A stretch of 64,000 bases of DNA, taken from NCBI GenBank assembly GCA_001768195.1, contig MENI01000096.1:1-64000 (forward strand). The letters run 5' to 3'. The notes under the pieces were generated by a model. That model made no database searches and was not told the origin of the DNA. It saw only the letters and a list, made by a program, of their open reading frames with translations. The position numbers and the translations under genes are program-made. This DNA is from Bacteroidetes bacterium GWA2_40_15. GTDB taxonomy: Bacteria; Bacteroidota; Bacteroidia; Bacteroidales; VadinHA17. The stretch's first letter is position 1; each line of letters starts with the position of its first letter. This document shows, one piece after another, positions 39,661-48,581 of the stretch.

Positions 39661-39782
39661 GTTTAAGCTCAAATTCTCCACAGTCAATTCTAATGTCTCG
39701 CGAGTCTAATTTTTGGTTGAGTAAATTACAAAAATGTGTTTTGTTTTTGGTTGCATAATGATTGCAGTGGTTTAAAAATTTA

Positions 39783-41279
39783 TTATTCTGAGAAGAAAGT
39801 GGTCACCGAATTAGGTGGTGCATTATAAAGCAGTTTTCCTTCGGCAGAAGATACCTCTCCAAGGTCAGTGTATTTCTCATCTTTGCTGTTTGTTCTGAAA
39901 ATCCTGAATTTTGTCGATTTAGCGCCTTTAATGGTCAGATCAACCTGTTTCTCTATGCTTGCAGAAGTATTGACAACAATAAAGGCATCCTTGTTCATTG
40001 TTCCATTTGAGGCGAATGCAATCACAGGCAATTCATTATCCATACTCATAGTCCAGACTACTTTCATTCCGGGCTGACCAGCCCTTGATACCTGCTTATA
40101 GAAATAATAGCCTGGCTGGATTTCATATTTGCCGTCATCGCTGACTCTTATTGCACACCCTGGATTGGGATCTCCGCCCACCCAGAGAGGAGGCCTCTGA
40201 ATACCAGCCCATGGAATAATTCCGTTGACCTGTACCTCGTAGATATTACCCCATATCTCCTTAATGAATTTTGCATCCATCCGGCTCCATGATGTTGATG
40301 TTACCCATGCATGAAGTTCCGGTCTTAATGATCTAAGATAACTTATACCAACATTGGTATGACTTCCGTACCATCTATTGTCATATCCACCTGCATAGAA
40401 TCCGTGGGAAGTAATAATTCCCAGATTTTTCAGGGCAGCAGGATTTGCGGCAATCTCTTCAGGGAGTCCCCAGAAACTGAAACGATACCAGTTTGTCGGC
40501 TCCCCGTTTGTAACTCTGATATCATTTAAACCTGCTTTATCAAGCTTTGGCTGCATAAATGCAAGGAATTCACAAACCTGCGAAGGAGGCCAGAACATAT
40601 TATAATCGTGTCCTTTGCCTATGTTGCCCTCTTTTCCATCCAATGGCCACCTCTCCCAGTCCTCACCTTCATTATGAAGTGAGATATACTTTACAGGAAA
40701 TTTTTCTTTCTCCTTAAGGAATTTAACCCAGTCAATCAGATATTCAGCCAGATCGTTTTTATGTGCCGGATCAAGATCGCGGCCCCGCATTACCTTCTGA
40801 AGTGTCATGTAGGCAGGTGGTCCGTAAAGTGTAGTAATGATCTGAAGATTTCCACCCCATGAGTGGGTTTTTTCCAAACCCATACGGACGAACATCATCA
40901 TGTTTGAAGTTGAGCTTACATGATTGTATTTACCCTCGGGATTGTTCTGATGGAAGGGATCAAGAAACATTTTCATCAGACCTACCTTTAGTCCATTTTC
41001 GCCGAAGACAAGGTCGATGATCTCATTTCTGCTATGTGTTGTCATAATGCTGAAGCCTCCATAGTCTTTAGCGTCGGTATTATAGTCAATGGTCTGGGCT
41101 GTCTCAACATAATTAAAGCCAAAACCATCCCAGTCCCTGAGGACCTTTGAAAAATCCACTGTAGCCGGGCATCCTGTAAATACCGCATATTGTGCCTGAA
41201 TTCCATGAATCATAAAACACAGTAAAATAAAAATCAGTAAAAAGTCAATTCGTCTCATATAGTGTAGTTTAAGTCTCAC
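39783..41279 (-). CDS. GH30-like exported glycoside hydrolase
   Basis: This 498-residue protein has a signal peptide (cleavage after IQAQ; the ATG at 41258 would give a shorter leader). It has a TIM barrel beginning WDGFGFNYVET and a C-terminal beta-sandwich ending NSVTTFFSE, the GH30 layout. The acid/base position is in ISLHNEGEDW. At the place where GH30 enzymes have the nucleophile Glu (W.TE), this protein reads AWVTSTSW, so the nucleophile is either elsewhere or lost. Possible substrates are beta-glycans such as xylan or glucan. Confidence 0.65.
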   Translation of the reverse strand: MRLKLHYMRRIDFLLIFILLCFMIHGIQAQYAVFTGCPATVDFSKVLRDWDGFGFNYVETAQTIDYNTDAKDYGGFSIMTTHSRNEIIDLVFGENGLKVGLMKMFLDPFHQNNPEGKYNHVSSTSNMMMFVRMGLEKTHSWGGNLQIITTLYGPPAYMTLQKVMRGRDLDPAHKNDLAEYLIDWVKFLKEKEKFPVKYISLHNEGEDWERWPLDGKEGNIGKGHDYNMFWPPSQVCEFLAFMQPKLDKAGLNDIRVTNGEPTNWYRFSFWGLPEEIAANPAALKNLGIITSHGFYAGGYDNRWYGSHTNVGISYLRSLRPELHAWVTSTSWSRMDAKFIKEIWGNIYEVQVNGIIPWAGIQRPPLWVGGDPNPGCAIRVSDDGKYEIQPGYYFYKQVSRAGQPGMKVVWTMSMDNELPVIAFASNGTMNKDAFIVVNTSASIEKQVDLTIKGAKSTKFRIFRTNSKDEKYTDLGEVSSAEGKLLYNAPPNSVTTFFSE

Positions 41280-41318
41280 ATCAAATGAAAATTGGAAGTA
41301 AAAGAGCAGCCAGCAATA

Positions 41319-41747
41319 TTATAAGGCGATTAAGTTTATAGTTTGGTTACATTGAAGGCATTTTTCCCGGTGGACACTTAATACAGATCCACAATTTTTA
41401 CAAGTCCTGCGTTTTGATTCAAATGTTAAAAACTGGTCTAATCCTTTTTCCTTTATTATCGCCAGGTTCTCAATAAAGCTTGTTCTATATTTTGTCCGGT
41501 ATCTTTTGTCAAGGTTTTTTATTCTTTGACAAGGGTATTTTTCACAATCAAAACAGAATTTTGATGATGTTTTTTGAAGATAGCTGCAGTCCGGGACAAT
41601 GCATTTTTTTACTGAAATAGCTTTGTCAAAGGAGATGATCCTGCAACCAGGACACCTGTTTTTATTTCGGAGATATGCAATACAAGTCCCGCAATTCATA
41701 CCACAGGGTGCAATCAGATGATTTTTAAAAGAGACTGTATGATTCAT
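41319..41747 (-). CDS. DUF3795 cysteine-rich protein
   Basis: This 142-residue protein has at least fourteen cysteines: APCGMNCGTCIAYLRNKNRC, PGC, KKCIVPDC and FCFDCEKYPC form the DUF3795 domain, and a second zinc-ribbon-like pair follows (CKNCG ... CLQCNQ). It probably binds zinc or an Fe-S cluster. Function unknown. DUF3795 genes are common in mobile cassettes and accessory islands, which fits the setting. Confidence 0.82.
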   Translation of the reverse strand: MNHTVSFKNHLIAPCGMNCGTCIAYLRNKNRCPGCRIISFDKAISVKKCIVPDCSYLQKTSSKFCFDCEKYPCQRIKNLDKRYRTKYRTSFIENLAIIKEKGLDQFLTFESKRRTCKNCGSVLSVHREKCLQCNQTINLIAL

Positions 41748-41757
41748 GTATTTGTTA

Positions 41758-42233
41758 CTAAATATTGATCAGGTCATTAATCTCATCAAGATGCAATTTA
41801 AGATGTGTGGGGAAATCTACAATCATTGTTCGTAAAGTCATATTTTTTTCGGGACCTGAAATCCACTCATTTTCCAGTTTTCATCATTTACATTATTGAT
41901 CACATGACATAAATGAAGAAGGGAATATTTCCAGAGCTGGATCATGTTATTCCAGTCTGCAACCTCATAATTTTGAATTGCTATCCAGCGATCGTTGTTT
42001 CCAAATGTTGCATAGTTTGGAAAGGAGAATGGACTCTTCTGATATTGCAGATGAACTACTCTGTGGGTGTTGTTTGATGTTGAATCAATCAAGTGACCGG
42101 GTATTTGCTTAATATTTCGAAGCCGATTGTTTCTTGGTTCTGTAATTGATTGTTCTGACAGGGATGTCAGCCTGGGTACCCATTTTTCAATCAGTGTGCA
42201 AATTTCGAATGTAATCTGAGTGGCTTCTTTCAT
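41758..42233 (-). pseudogene. DinB-like protein gene with frameshift near its 3' end
   Basis: From ATG 42233 the protein follows the DinB-like four-helix pattern (QIPGHLIDSTSNNTHRVVHL; ADWNNMIQLWKYSLLHLCHV) up to NDENWK. It then ends at a TGA in the frame reading MSGFQVPKKI. In the next frame the DNA continues EWISGPEKNMTLRTMIVDFP to HLDEINDLINI and a TAG at 41760-41758, a natural ending. A small indel near 41870-41885 has split it. DinB-like proteins are putative metal-dependent thiol or DNA-damage-related enzymes. Confidence 0.82.
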
Positions 42234-42269
42234 AGTAAGTGTCTAGTGTGTAAGTAATTGCTTTATAAT

Positions 42270-42340
42270 GGGAGGAGAGCAAAAAGTGTGATACCTGTCC
42301 CGCGGATGCGGGAAACAACTTACCACCGACCGTGTTAGCT
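42270..42340 (-). repeat. attC-like element C, after yoeB
   Basis: On the minus strand, 5 bp after the yoeB stop, comes AGCTAACACGGTCGGTGGTA, then AGTTG and the hairpin TCCCGC-GGAT-GCGGGA type palindrome (42298-42313), followed by TATCACACTTTTTGC. The same series of blocks occurs in element E. The far end is not clear. Confidence 0.55.
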
Positions 42341-42345
42341 TGTGC

Positions 42346-42615
42346 TCAATATTTTTTGTCATAATGAAACCGACAAGCAAAGATCAAGATATCTGAATCA
42401 TTAACCTGGTAAACTAATCGATGCTCAAGGTCAATACGCCTTGACCAATAACCAGCGAGATCAAATTTCAATGGTTCTGGTTTGCCAATCCCCTCATAAG
42501 GAGTTCTTTGAATGTCCTTAATCAGGGCATTTATTTTCTTGAGGGTCTTTTTGTTTTCGGTTTGCCAATAGACATAATCTTCCCATGCATTTTTTGAAAA
42601 AATAATCTTTATCAT
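42346..42615 (-). CDS. yoeB: YoeB toxin, ribosome-dependent mRNA interferase
   Basis: This 89-residue protein matches YoeB along its length: YVYWQTENKKTLKKINALIK, IGKPEPLKFDLAGYWSRRID and EHRLVYQV, ending in CRFHYDKKY. The catalytic Arg (SRRI/EHR) and the C-terminal His-Tyr are present, so it is probably active. It cleaves mRNA in the ribosomal A site when released from YefM. It overlaps the antitoxin gene by 4 bp. Confidence 0.95.
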   Translation of the reverse strand: MIKIIFSKNAWEDYVYWQTENKKTLKKINALIKDIQRTPYEGIGKPEPLKFDLAGYWSRRIDLEHRLVYQVNDSDILIFACRFHYDKKY

Positions 42616-42866
42616 TCTTCAATCAAGCTATGTTTAACCCTCTTTCCGGTTTTCATCTGCTCGATTGATTCAAAAAGTCTTTTTGCATTTTTCTTAGAAC
42701 TTAATAAATGCAAAGTCTCCATGATTGAATTATATTCGTCAAGGGATATTAATACAGTCCCTTTTCCGGAGCCTCTCTTGATAATCAAAGTCTCATTGTT
42801 ATTTTCAACATTGTCAAGATAGTTTTTAAGTCCGGTCCTGAATTCTGTATAATTTGCTGCTATCAT
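42612..42866 (-). CDS. yefM: YefM antitoxin (Phd/YefM family)
   Basis: This 84-residue protein has the Phd/YefM DNA-binding part (NYTEFRTGLKNYLDNVENNN, ETLIIKRGSGKGTVLISLDE, YNSIMETLHLL) and a C-terminal tail that would wrap YoeB. It neutralises the toxin and represses its own operon, for which two GTAC-centred sites lie just upstream. Confidence 0.95.
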   Translation of the reverse strand: MIAANYTEFRTGLKNYLDNVENNNETLIIKRGSGKGTVLISLDEYNSIMETLHLLSSKKNAKRLFESIEQMKTGKRVKHSLIEE

Positions 42867-42892
42867 TGTATATTAATTTAAGTGTCTAATTA

Positions 42893-42910
42893 AGTACAAA
42901 TATAAGTACT
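42893..42910. promoter_or_regulatory. Paired YefM-like operator sites
   Basis: Two sites, AGTACA (42893-42898) and AGTACT (42905-42910), lie 27-44 bp upstream of the yefM ATG. Their centres are 12 bp apart, the same spacing as the two TGTACA palindromes of the Escherichia coli yefM operator. They are probably bound by YefM-YoeB. Confidence 0.55.
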
Positions 42911-42960
42911 TTATTTTGTAATTGCAAATATTTACTGAACGATTAATAAGTCTACAATGT

Positions 42961-43091
42961 TGCCAGACGGCCCGGTGGTATTGGGAGTTGCCGTTCCGCC
43001 AGCTGGCGGATCAGGGTTGGCATGTGTTTTTGCACATCCCGATAGCTATCAGGCCCGGCGCAGTCCTTTCCCACATTGTCCGTATCAGCGG
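42961..43091 (-). repeat. attC-like element D, after the SpoIIE sensor gene
   Basis: On the minus strand it begins 16 bp after the sensor stop with CCGCTGATACGGACAATGTG and ends CCACCGGGCCGTCTGGCA. A perfect 16-bp palindrome TCCGCCAGCTGGCGGA (42995-43010) and the palindrome GATAGCTATC lie inside. The right end matches elements B and E (CCGGGCC). Confidence 0.55.
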
Positions 43092-43107
43092 AGTGGTGTT
43101 CTGTTTC

Positions 43108-46100
43108 TCATAAACGGATTCCAATCACGGTAATATCATCAGTTTGATTCCAATCTTTCTTCCAGTTTAAAAGTTTCGTTTCGAGGATTTCTCTTTGGTG
43201 CGACATTGGCAATTCATGTATTTCCAATAACGTCAGATAAAAATGTTGAGATAAATATTTTTTGTCAAAATCTCCGCCAAACTGATCCTGATATCCATCG
43301 GAAAACAGGTAAAATACATCACCTTTTCTGTATTCAATTTCTTTCATTGTAAAAGGACCAGCATTACCATATAAAACGCAAACAGATAAGCGATCTGCTT
43401 TTATTATTTCCATTTTTCTATCACGTATGAAGACAAGATTACTCATCCCTCCTGTATATTGAATTCTTTTCTTTTCCTGATCAACTACGCATAGAGCTAT
43501 ATCCATTCCATCTGATGTTGGAATATCATTCCTGCTTTGCTGAAGTGAACCAATAACTCTTTCACGTAACTTAGTGACGATGGCATCCGATTGTGTGATT
43601 CCTTCAACATTAACTATCTCATTTAATAATGTAATGCCCAGGAGGCTCATGAATGCGCCAGGTACTCCATGTCCGGTACAATCAGCCACAGTAACAACAA
43701 TTTTATTATCTTTTTCTGCCAGCCAGTAAAAGTCACCGCTTACTATGTCTTTTGGTTTATTCATTAAAAAGTTGTCGGGCAATAATTTATCAAGGAGCTC
43801 CAGGGGAGGTAAAACTGCATTTTGGATGTGGCTCGCATAGGTTATACTTGAAATGATATTGGTATTCTTTACATCAATCAGATTACGTTGCAATTCAATT
43901 TCATCTTTCTGACATTGAATTTCATAAGTCCGTTCCCGGACTTTTTCTTCGAGTATTCTTTTCTCAGCCAGGAATTTATATTCACGCCTTTTTATATAAA
44001 CGAATGTCACGATGAACAGAAGAATGACGGCAGAAGGATAGAACCACCATTTCTTCCAGACAGGCTTTTCTATGATAATATTTATGGTCAACGGATTTTC
44101 CGATACAGCACCATCTCCGCTGGAGGCTTTTAAAATAAATGTATAGTTTCCTTCAGTCAGACGGGGAAAAGTGACAAATGTGCTTTTTGTAATTTCAGAC
44201 CATTGATCATAACCTTCCAGTTTGTACTGATAGTTGACAAGTGCCGGGTCCTTTAAATTGATTCCCAAAAAATCAATTCGTATTTTGTAATTACCGGGAG
44301 ACAGTATTATTCTATCAGAAATATCTTTTTCTATATCGTTAATCCTTATTGATGTAATTCCTAAAGCCGGTGGTTTTATCTGAGGATACTCCATTGATGG
44401 ATCATAGGAAACCATCCCTTTATCAGATCCGAACCAGATTTTTCCCTGTTGATCATTAATTATTGCATTCGGATTAAACTGGTAATTTTCCGTCAGGCCT
44501 TCAATACGTTGGATAGGTTTAACTGAAAAATCAGAGGTTCTGATTCTGCTTAATCCACCCTTATGCCCCACCCAAATGTTCTTATTATTATCAGAAACAA
44601 GCGAATAGCAATAATTTGATAAAAGACCTTCTTTCACAGTAAGATTTGCAACAGAATCGGACTCAGAGGCTATCATAAAAACTCCATTCCCATACGATCC
44701 AACCCAAATTCTTGAGTCAGAATCTTCAGTAATCGGCCCTAATGTTAAAATTCCGCTCCCCGGATTTACAGGTATCTTAAACACCTTTTCATCCTGAATG
44801 TATGCCAGCGTATTACTGTGAGTGCTTATCCATAGTTTACCTGTTCTGTCTAAAAATAAGCAGTTAATAAAATTATGAGGTAAGCCGCCCTGGTTAATAG
44901 AATACCAATTTATACTATTGGTAGCTGTATTAATACTGCATAATCCTTTTTTTGTGCCGATCCAAACCTGTTCTCCTTTACCGGTAATAATGTTTATAGA
45001 GTTTTCAAGTGTTCCACTTCTTATCGGGTACTTAAGAATCCTCTCATTCCCTGCTTCCATCCGGAATACCCCGTTACTTTCAGTTCCGATCCAAAGTTCT
45101 TTTCCATCGGTAGAATATATCGATGTAACCGTATCTTTTGGTAATCCGCTCTCTTTGCCATAAAATTTAACAAATTTACCTGTCATATGATCCATTTTTA
45201 CCAGGCCATTTTCTGTCCCTATCCACCTGTATTGCCTGTTGAACCAGATTGAAAAAATGTTGTTTCCGAATAAAGGATTATCAAATTTACTGACGGAAAA
45301 AGTTTTCGGTGTGATCAGTGTTAATCCCTGACCATAATTGCCACTCCATATATTCCCTTCACGGTCTTCATAAACAGTATTTACATCATTTGTTGCAAAG
45401 TTATTGGCCCTATTAAAATAAATAATCTTTGTTGACTCTCCAGAGGCGGAATAACTCATTTTAATGAGCCCATTCTCATTTCCTTTAGAACACAACCATA
45501 AATTTGACCGGCTGTCTTCATAAATATCCTGTATACCGGTGAAGTCAAAATCCGTGGAGGCAATTATCTTTGAAACCTTAATCTGGTTGTCTAAAAAAGT
45601 AAGTTGAAATATGCCATCATCTTCTGTTGCAATATAAAATCCGGACTTATTTCTCATTTTTTGAATACATATGACTTTGGATTCAGGAATTTCTGAAACA
45701 GACCGGATTATTTCAATTTCACCTGATTCTTTTAATCTGCAATATAATAAACCGGTATATGTACCAACAAGCAATTCACTATTATCAAGAAAGGCAAATG
45801 ATATTATAATTGTTTGATCCTTAAACACATAATGTTCTATCACACCTGTATCTTTACTCAATTTCAATAAGCCATCGGAATAGGTACTAACCCATATCCG
45901 GTTATCCGGGCTTTTTGCAAAATGTGTAATAGAGCTTAAATCCGGTTGGGTTATGTTGAAAGTAATGAACTTTCTGCCATCAAAGTATGATAAGCGGCCA
46001 TTCCTATGGCCAAACCACAGGCTTTCCCCATCGCTAATACTGTTAGCAATAAAATTGTCTGCCAATGAGTCACTGGTAGGATAGTTTTCAAATTTAAATC

Positions 46101-46290
46101 CATCATATCTGAATAATCCGTTATCTGTGCCGACCCACAAATAGCCTTGCACATCCTGGATGATCGAATAAACATAGGATTGGGTCAATCCGTCTTCTGA
46201 ATTGAAATTACGGAAATTATAGCTCTGAGGAAATGCCTGGCTGGTCAGAGCCGAAAAGAATAAAAGTAATATCCCTTTCCAATTTTTCAT
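43108..46290 (-). CDS. Propeller sensor protein with SpoIIE-type phosphatase output
   Basis: This 1060-residue protein has a signal peptide (ending SQAFPQ), about thirteen two-component-regulator propeller repeats (each like LWVGTDNGLFRYDG; residues about 25-640), a Y_Y_Y domain (about 650-725, ending YTFILKASSGDG), one membrane helix (about 735-755), a coiled coil, and a SpoIIE/PP2C domain (about 830-1060). The phosphatase has SGDFYWLAE, VTVADCTGHGVPGAFMSLLG and FYLFSDGYQDQFGGD, whose Asp residues bind metal. It should sense a periplasmic ligand and dephosphorylate a partner inside the cell, probably an anti-anti-sigma factor. It ends an operon of four surface-related genes. Confidence 0.88.
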   Translation of the reverse strand: MKNWKGILLLFFSALTSQAFPQSYNFRNFNSEDGLTQSYVYSIIQDVQGYLWVGTDNGLFRYDGFKFENYPTSDSLADNFIANSISDGESLWFGHRNGRLSYFDGRKFITFNITQPDLSSITHFAKSPDNRIWVSTYSDGLLKLSKDTGVIEHYVFKDQTIIISFAFLDNSELLVGTYTGLLYCRLKESGEIEIIRSVSEIPESKVICIQKMRNKSGFYIATEDDGIFQLTFLDNQIKVSKIIASTDFDFTGIQDIYEDSRSNLWLCSKGNENGLIKMSYSASGESTKIIYFNRANNFATNDVNTVYEDREGNIWSGNYGQGLTLITPKTFSVSKFDNPLFGNNIFSIWFNRQYRWIGTENGLVKMDHMTGKFVKFYGKESGLPKDTVTSIYSTDGKELWIGTESNGVFRMEAGNERILKYPIRSGTLENSINIITGKGEQVWIGTKKGLCSINTATNSINWYSINQGGLPHNFINCLFLDRTGKLWISTHSNTLAYIQDEKVFKIPVNPGSGILTLGPITEDSDSRIWVGSYGNGVFMIASESDSVANLTVKEGLLSNYCYSLVSDNNKNIWVGHKGGLSRIRTSDFSVKPIQRIEGLTENYQFNPNAIINDQQGKIWFGSDKGMVSYDPSMEYPQIKPPALGITSIRINDIEKDISDRIILSPGNYKIRIDFLGINLKDPALVNYQYKLEGYDQWSEITKSTFVTFPRLTEGNYTFILKASSGDGAVSENPLTINIIIEKPVWKKWWFYPSAVILLFIVTFVYIKRREYKFLAEKRILEEKVRERTYEIQCQKDEIELQRNLIDVKNTNIISSITYASHIQNAVLPPLELLDKLLPDNFLMNKPKDIVSGDFYWLAEKDNKIVVTVADCTGHGVPGAFMSLLGITLLNEIVNVEGITQSDAIVTKLRERVIGSLQQSRNDIPTSDGMDIALCVVDQEKKRIQYTGGMSNLVFIRDRKMEIIKADRLSVCVLYGNAGPFTMKEIEYRKGDVFYLFSDGYQDQFGGDFDKKYLSQHFYLTLLEIHELPMSHQREILETKLLNWKKDWNQTDDITVIGIRL

Positions 46291-47246
46291 TTCATCCGTA
46301 TTTTCGGAGAATAAACAGGTCTACCTCCTATAGGAACCACATAAAATGGCAACGAAATCCCATACTGGTTCCTGACAGTGATCACAACATTATTGTTTTT
46401 TACCTGCACGGATTTATTCTTAATGAATTGTATCTCAACAGTTGAATTTTTTTCTTCATCCAATATCGGGAATTCCCTTATTATCCAATTGTCGTCTCCT
46501 GAAACATCACATGGGATGCCATTCTTGGCAACTGAAAATATGCGGATTATTCCATCATTGTCCCAGTCAAAATTTGAGACCTGGATAGAGATGGTCCTGT
46601 CATCCACAAAAGGATATATCTGTGATACATGTTGTTGATCATCCGATAACCTCAAATGATATTTATAGGTAAATAAATTACCTCCCTCAACAGCAATATT
46701 TTCAACCGGGCTCGTACTTAAAAAGTATTTATATAAATTTCCGTCATCCCCTGATATCCCCTGAGCGATTATTTTAAATACCCTACCCCCAAGTTTCGCA
46801 ACATATTCTCCTTCAGAAGGATTAAAAGGTCCAAAACTATACCACTTTTTATCGTATTCCGGATCAAACCCAAATGATTTGGATGACGATAAATATCCGT
46901 TCCTATAATTTCCAGTTTTACTAATAACCAGAGCTGCTGTATCCAACCAGCAACCTTTCCCAGCATAAATTGAGAAGTTTGTAATAGTATTATATTCTCC
47001 CTTGGGTTCATCAAGGGCTCCTCCTGTATCGGGATCATAAACCCGGATATATACAGGATCAGTTTGTGATGAAGGAATAAGACAATAGAATATCTGACAC
47101 AAATCATCATCCCCCCAGGATGTACTGGCGTTTCCTCCAAAAGTCATCAGGTAAGGAATGTTTTCATCGATCGCAGGAGCAGATTGTGAAAGGAGAGGTG
47201 TGGCCGCCAGTAGAAGAAATAATATTATGCAGATATATTTTTTCAA
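46287..47246 (-). CDS. Exported protein of unknown function in the sensor operon
   Basis: This 319-residue protein has a signal peptide (ending LLSQS). The mature part is rich in beta strands and aromatic residues; it has segments such as IYAGKGCWLDTAALVISKTG and FDPEYDKKWYSFGPFNPSEG, and a late domain with repeated short Val/Asn strands (VQVKNNNVVITVRNQYGISL). It ends four bases inside the sensor gene, so the two are translationally coupled. Perhaps it supplies the ligand or scaffold for the sensor; no family is recognised. Confidence 0.65.
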   Translation of the reverse strand: MKKYICIILFLLLAATPLLSQSAPAIDENIPYLMTFGGNASTSWGDDDLCQIFYCLIPSSQTDPVYIRVYDPDTGGALDEPKGEYNTITNFSIYAGKGCWLDTAALVISKTGNYRNGYLSSSKSFGFDPEYDKKWYSFGPFNPSEGEYVAKLGGRVFKIIAQGISGDDGNLYKYFLSTSPVENIAVEGGNLFTYKYHLRLSDDQQHVSQIYPFVDDRTISIQVSNFDWDNDGIIRIFSVAKNGIPCDVSGDDNWIIREFPILDEEKNSTVEIQFIKNKSVQVKNNNVVITVRNQYGISLPFYVVPIGGRPVYSPKIRMK

Positions 47247-47247
47247 A

Positions 47248-48549
47248 TTAATTGATTATTATTTTTTTCATGACACAAATCTTAGGGATCACTCTGAGAC
47301 TATCTTTTTCAGCAAGTAAGCCCAGCTTAACCATATATTCACCTTTCTTTTTGAATGTTGTATTCATTAATGTACCGCCTGTTTTAAAGCCATCTCCAAA
47401 GTCCCAGAAATAATCTGTTATCATGATACCTTTAAGGTCTCTTGTAATCCCCTCAAATGAGATTGGTTTCCCCACATTACCAATATTATATGAATTAATG
47501 TAAGCCTGTTCAATGTTTTCAAGTTCAACTTTATAGTTAACCTGAAACGCTAAAGTGTCGCCTGTAAGTTCATCAAATATACTAAGCTTAACCGAGAATT
47601 TTCCCGGACCTGGAAAGCAATGTCTCACCTCTTTCCCAAGTCGTATTATTCCATCGCTAAAATCCCACTTATAAATTACTTGTACAGTATCAATAAGTTG
47701 ATGATGTTCATCATAGAATGTAAAACAATAATTATTCTCCTTTACTGTATCGCAATTCGTAAATTCTACCGGTGCTGAGTTGAAAATGAAAATATCATCT
47801 GTTTTCAGTCTGTTTGTAGAAAAATACCCGTTCTCAAAAGTTGAATCAGTAACAAGGCAAAAATTATCAGCTGTTGAATTTATTGCTGAATCGAGGTGCA
47901 CCGGAACTATCCATTCTCCATTTATCTCCTGAGTATAATAAAGATCCTTCCCGCCAAAACCATTTCGTCCGTCTGATGCCAAAAAGAGTTTGCCAAACTT
48001 ACCTGCAAAAGGGAAGGATTCATTTTTTGCTGTATTTATAACCGGTTCCAGATTTACAGGTATATCCCAGTCATTATTGCGTCTGTTGCAATAATAGAGA
48101 TCTATTCCCCCACTGCCACCTGGCATATCAGAAGAAGAATAGATACCAAGTTTATTTGAGGTATCGGAAATGTTTCTCATAGAATTCTTGATGAAACTGT
48201 TTCTGGAATAGTACATGATATTCCCATTTTCATTGAATGTTACCGGCCCATCGTTAAAATCAGTTGTTATCTCCTTTGCCAGTATCTTTGGAAAGTTCCA
48301 TCCCGAAATGCCCTTTTTTGTTACAAAGAATATTTTAAAAAGCTTATTTTGTTCATCAACATAACTAACCAGGGAATTGGTGCTTTGGTTTGAACAAAAA
48401 ACTATTCCTCCCTTATAAAATACAGGGGAGAATTCATCATATATCCTGGAACTAAATGGGGCCGGTTTTACATTAAAACGCTCAGGTTGGGCATATAATT
48501 CAGTATTTATCAACGATGTTAAAATTATTATAAAAAAATACCTGCTCAT
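47248..48549 (-). CDS. Exported protein with PD40-like repeats and PKD domains
   Basis: This 433-residue protein has a signal peptide (ending LYAQ), WD40-like PD40 strands (FSPVFYKGGIVFCSN; NESFPFAGKFGKLFLASDGR, then GGKDLYYTQ) and two PKD-type domains (KWDFSDGIIRLGKEVRHCFP; DYFWDFGDGFKTGG, each followed by KKGEYMVKL-type strands). The layout resembles surface or type IX secretion-related proteins of Bacteroidota, but the OmpA-like C-terminal domain of many such proteins is absent. It lies 1 bp before the next gene of the operon. Confidence 0.7.
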   Translation of the reverse strand: MSRYFFIIILTSLINTELYAQPERFNVKPAPFSSRIYDEFSPVFYKGGIVFCSNQSTNSLVSYVDEQNKLFKIFFVTKKGISGWNFPKILAKEITTDFNDGPVTFNENGNIMYYSRNSFIKNSMRNISDTSNKLGIYSSSDMPGGSGGIDLYYCNRRNNDWDIPVNLEPVINTAKNESFPFAGKFGKLFLASDGRNGFGGKDLYYTQEINGEWIVPVHLDSAINSTADNFCLVTDSTFENGYFSTNRLKTDDIFIFNSAPVEFTNCDTVKENNYCFTFYDEHHQLIDTVQVIYKWDFSDGIIRLGKEVRHCFPGPGKFSVKLSIFDELTGDTLAFQVNYKVELENIEQAYINSYNIGNVGKPISFEGITRDLKGIMITDYFWDFGDGFKTGGTLMNTTFKKKGEYMVKLGLLAEKDSLRVIPKICVMKKIIIN

Positions 48550-48581
48550 AAAAATAATCTTCTAAAAATGTCTTGGCCCAG

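Noticed and set aside
41319-41747. DUF3795 gene as a transposon zinc-finger protein
   Set aside because: Cysteine spacing fits DUF3795, and no repeats or transposase lie next to it.
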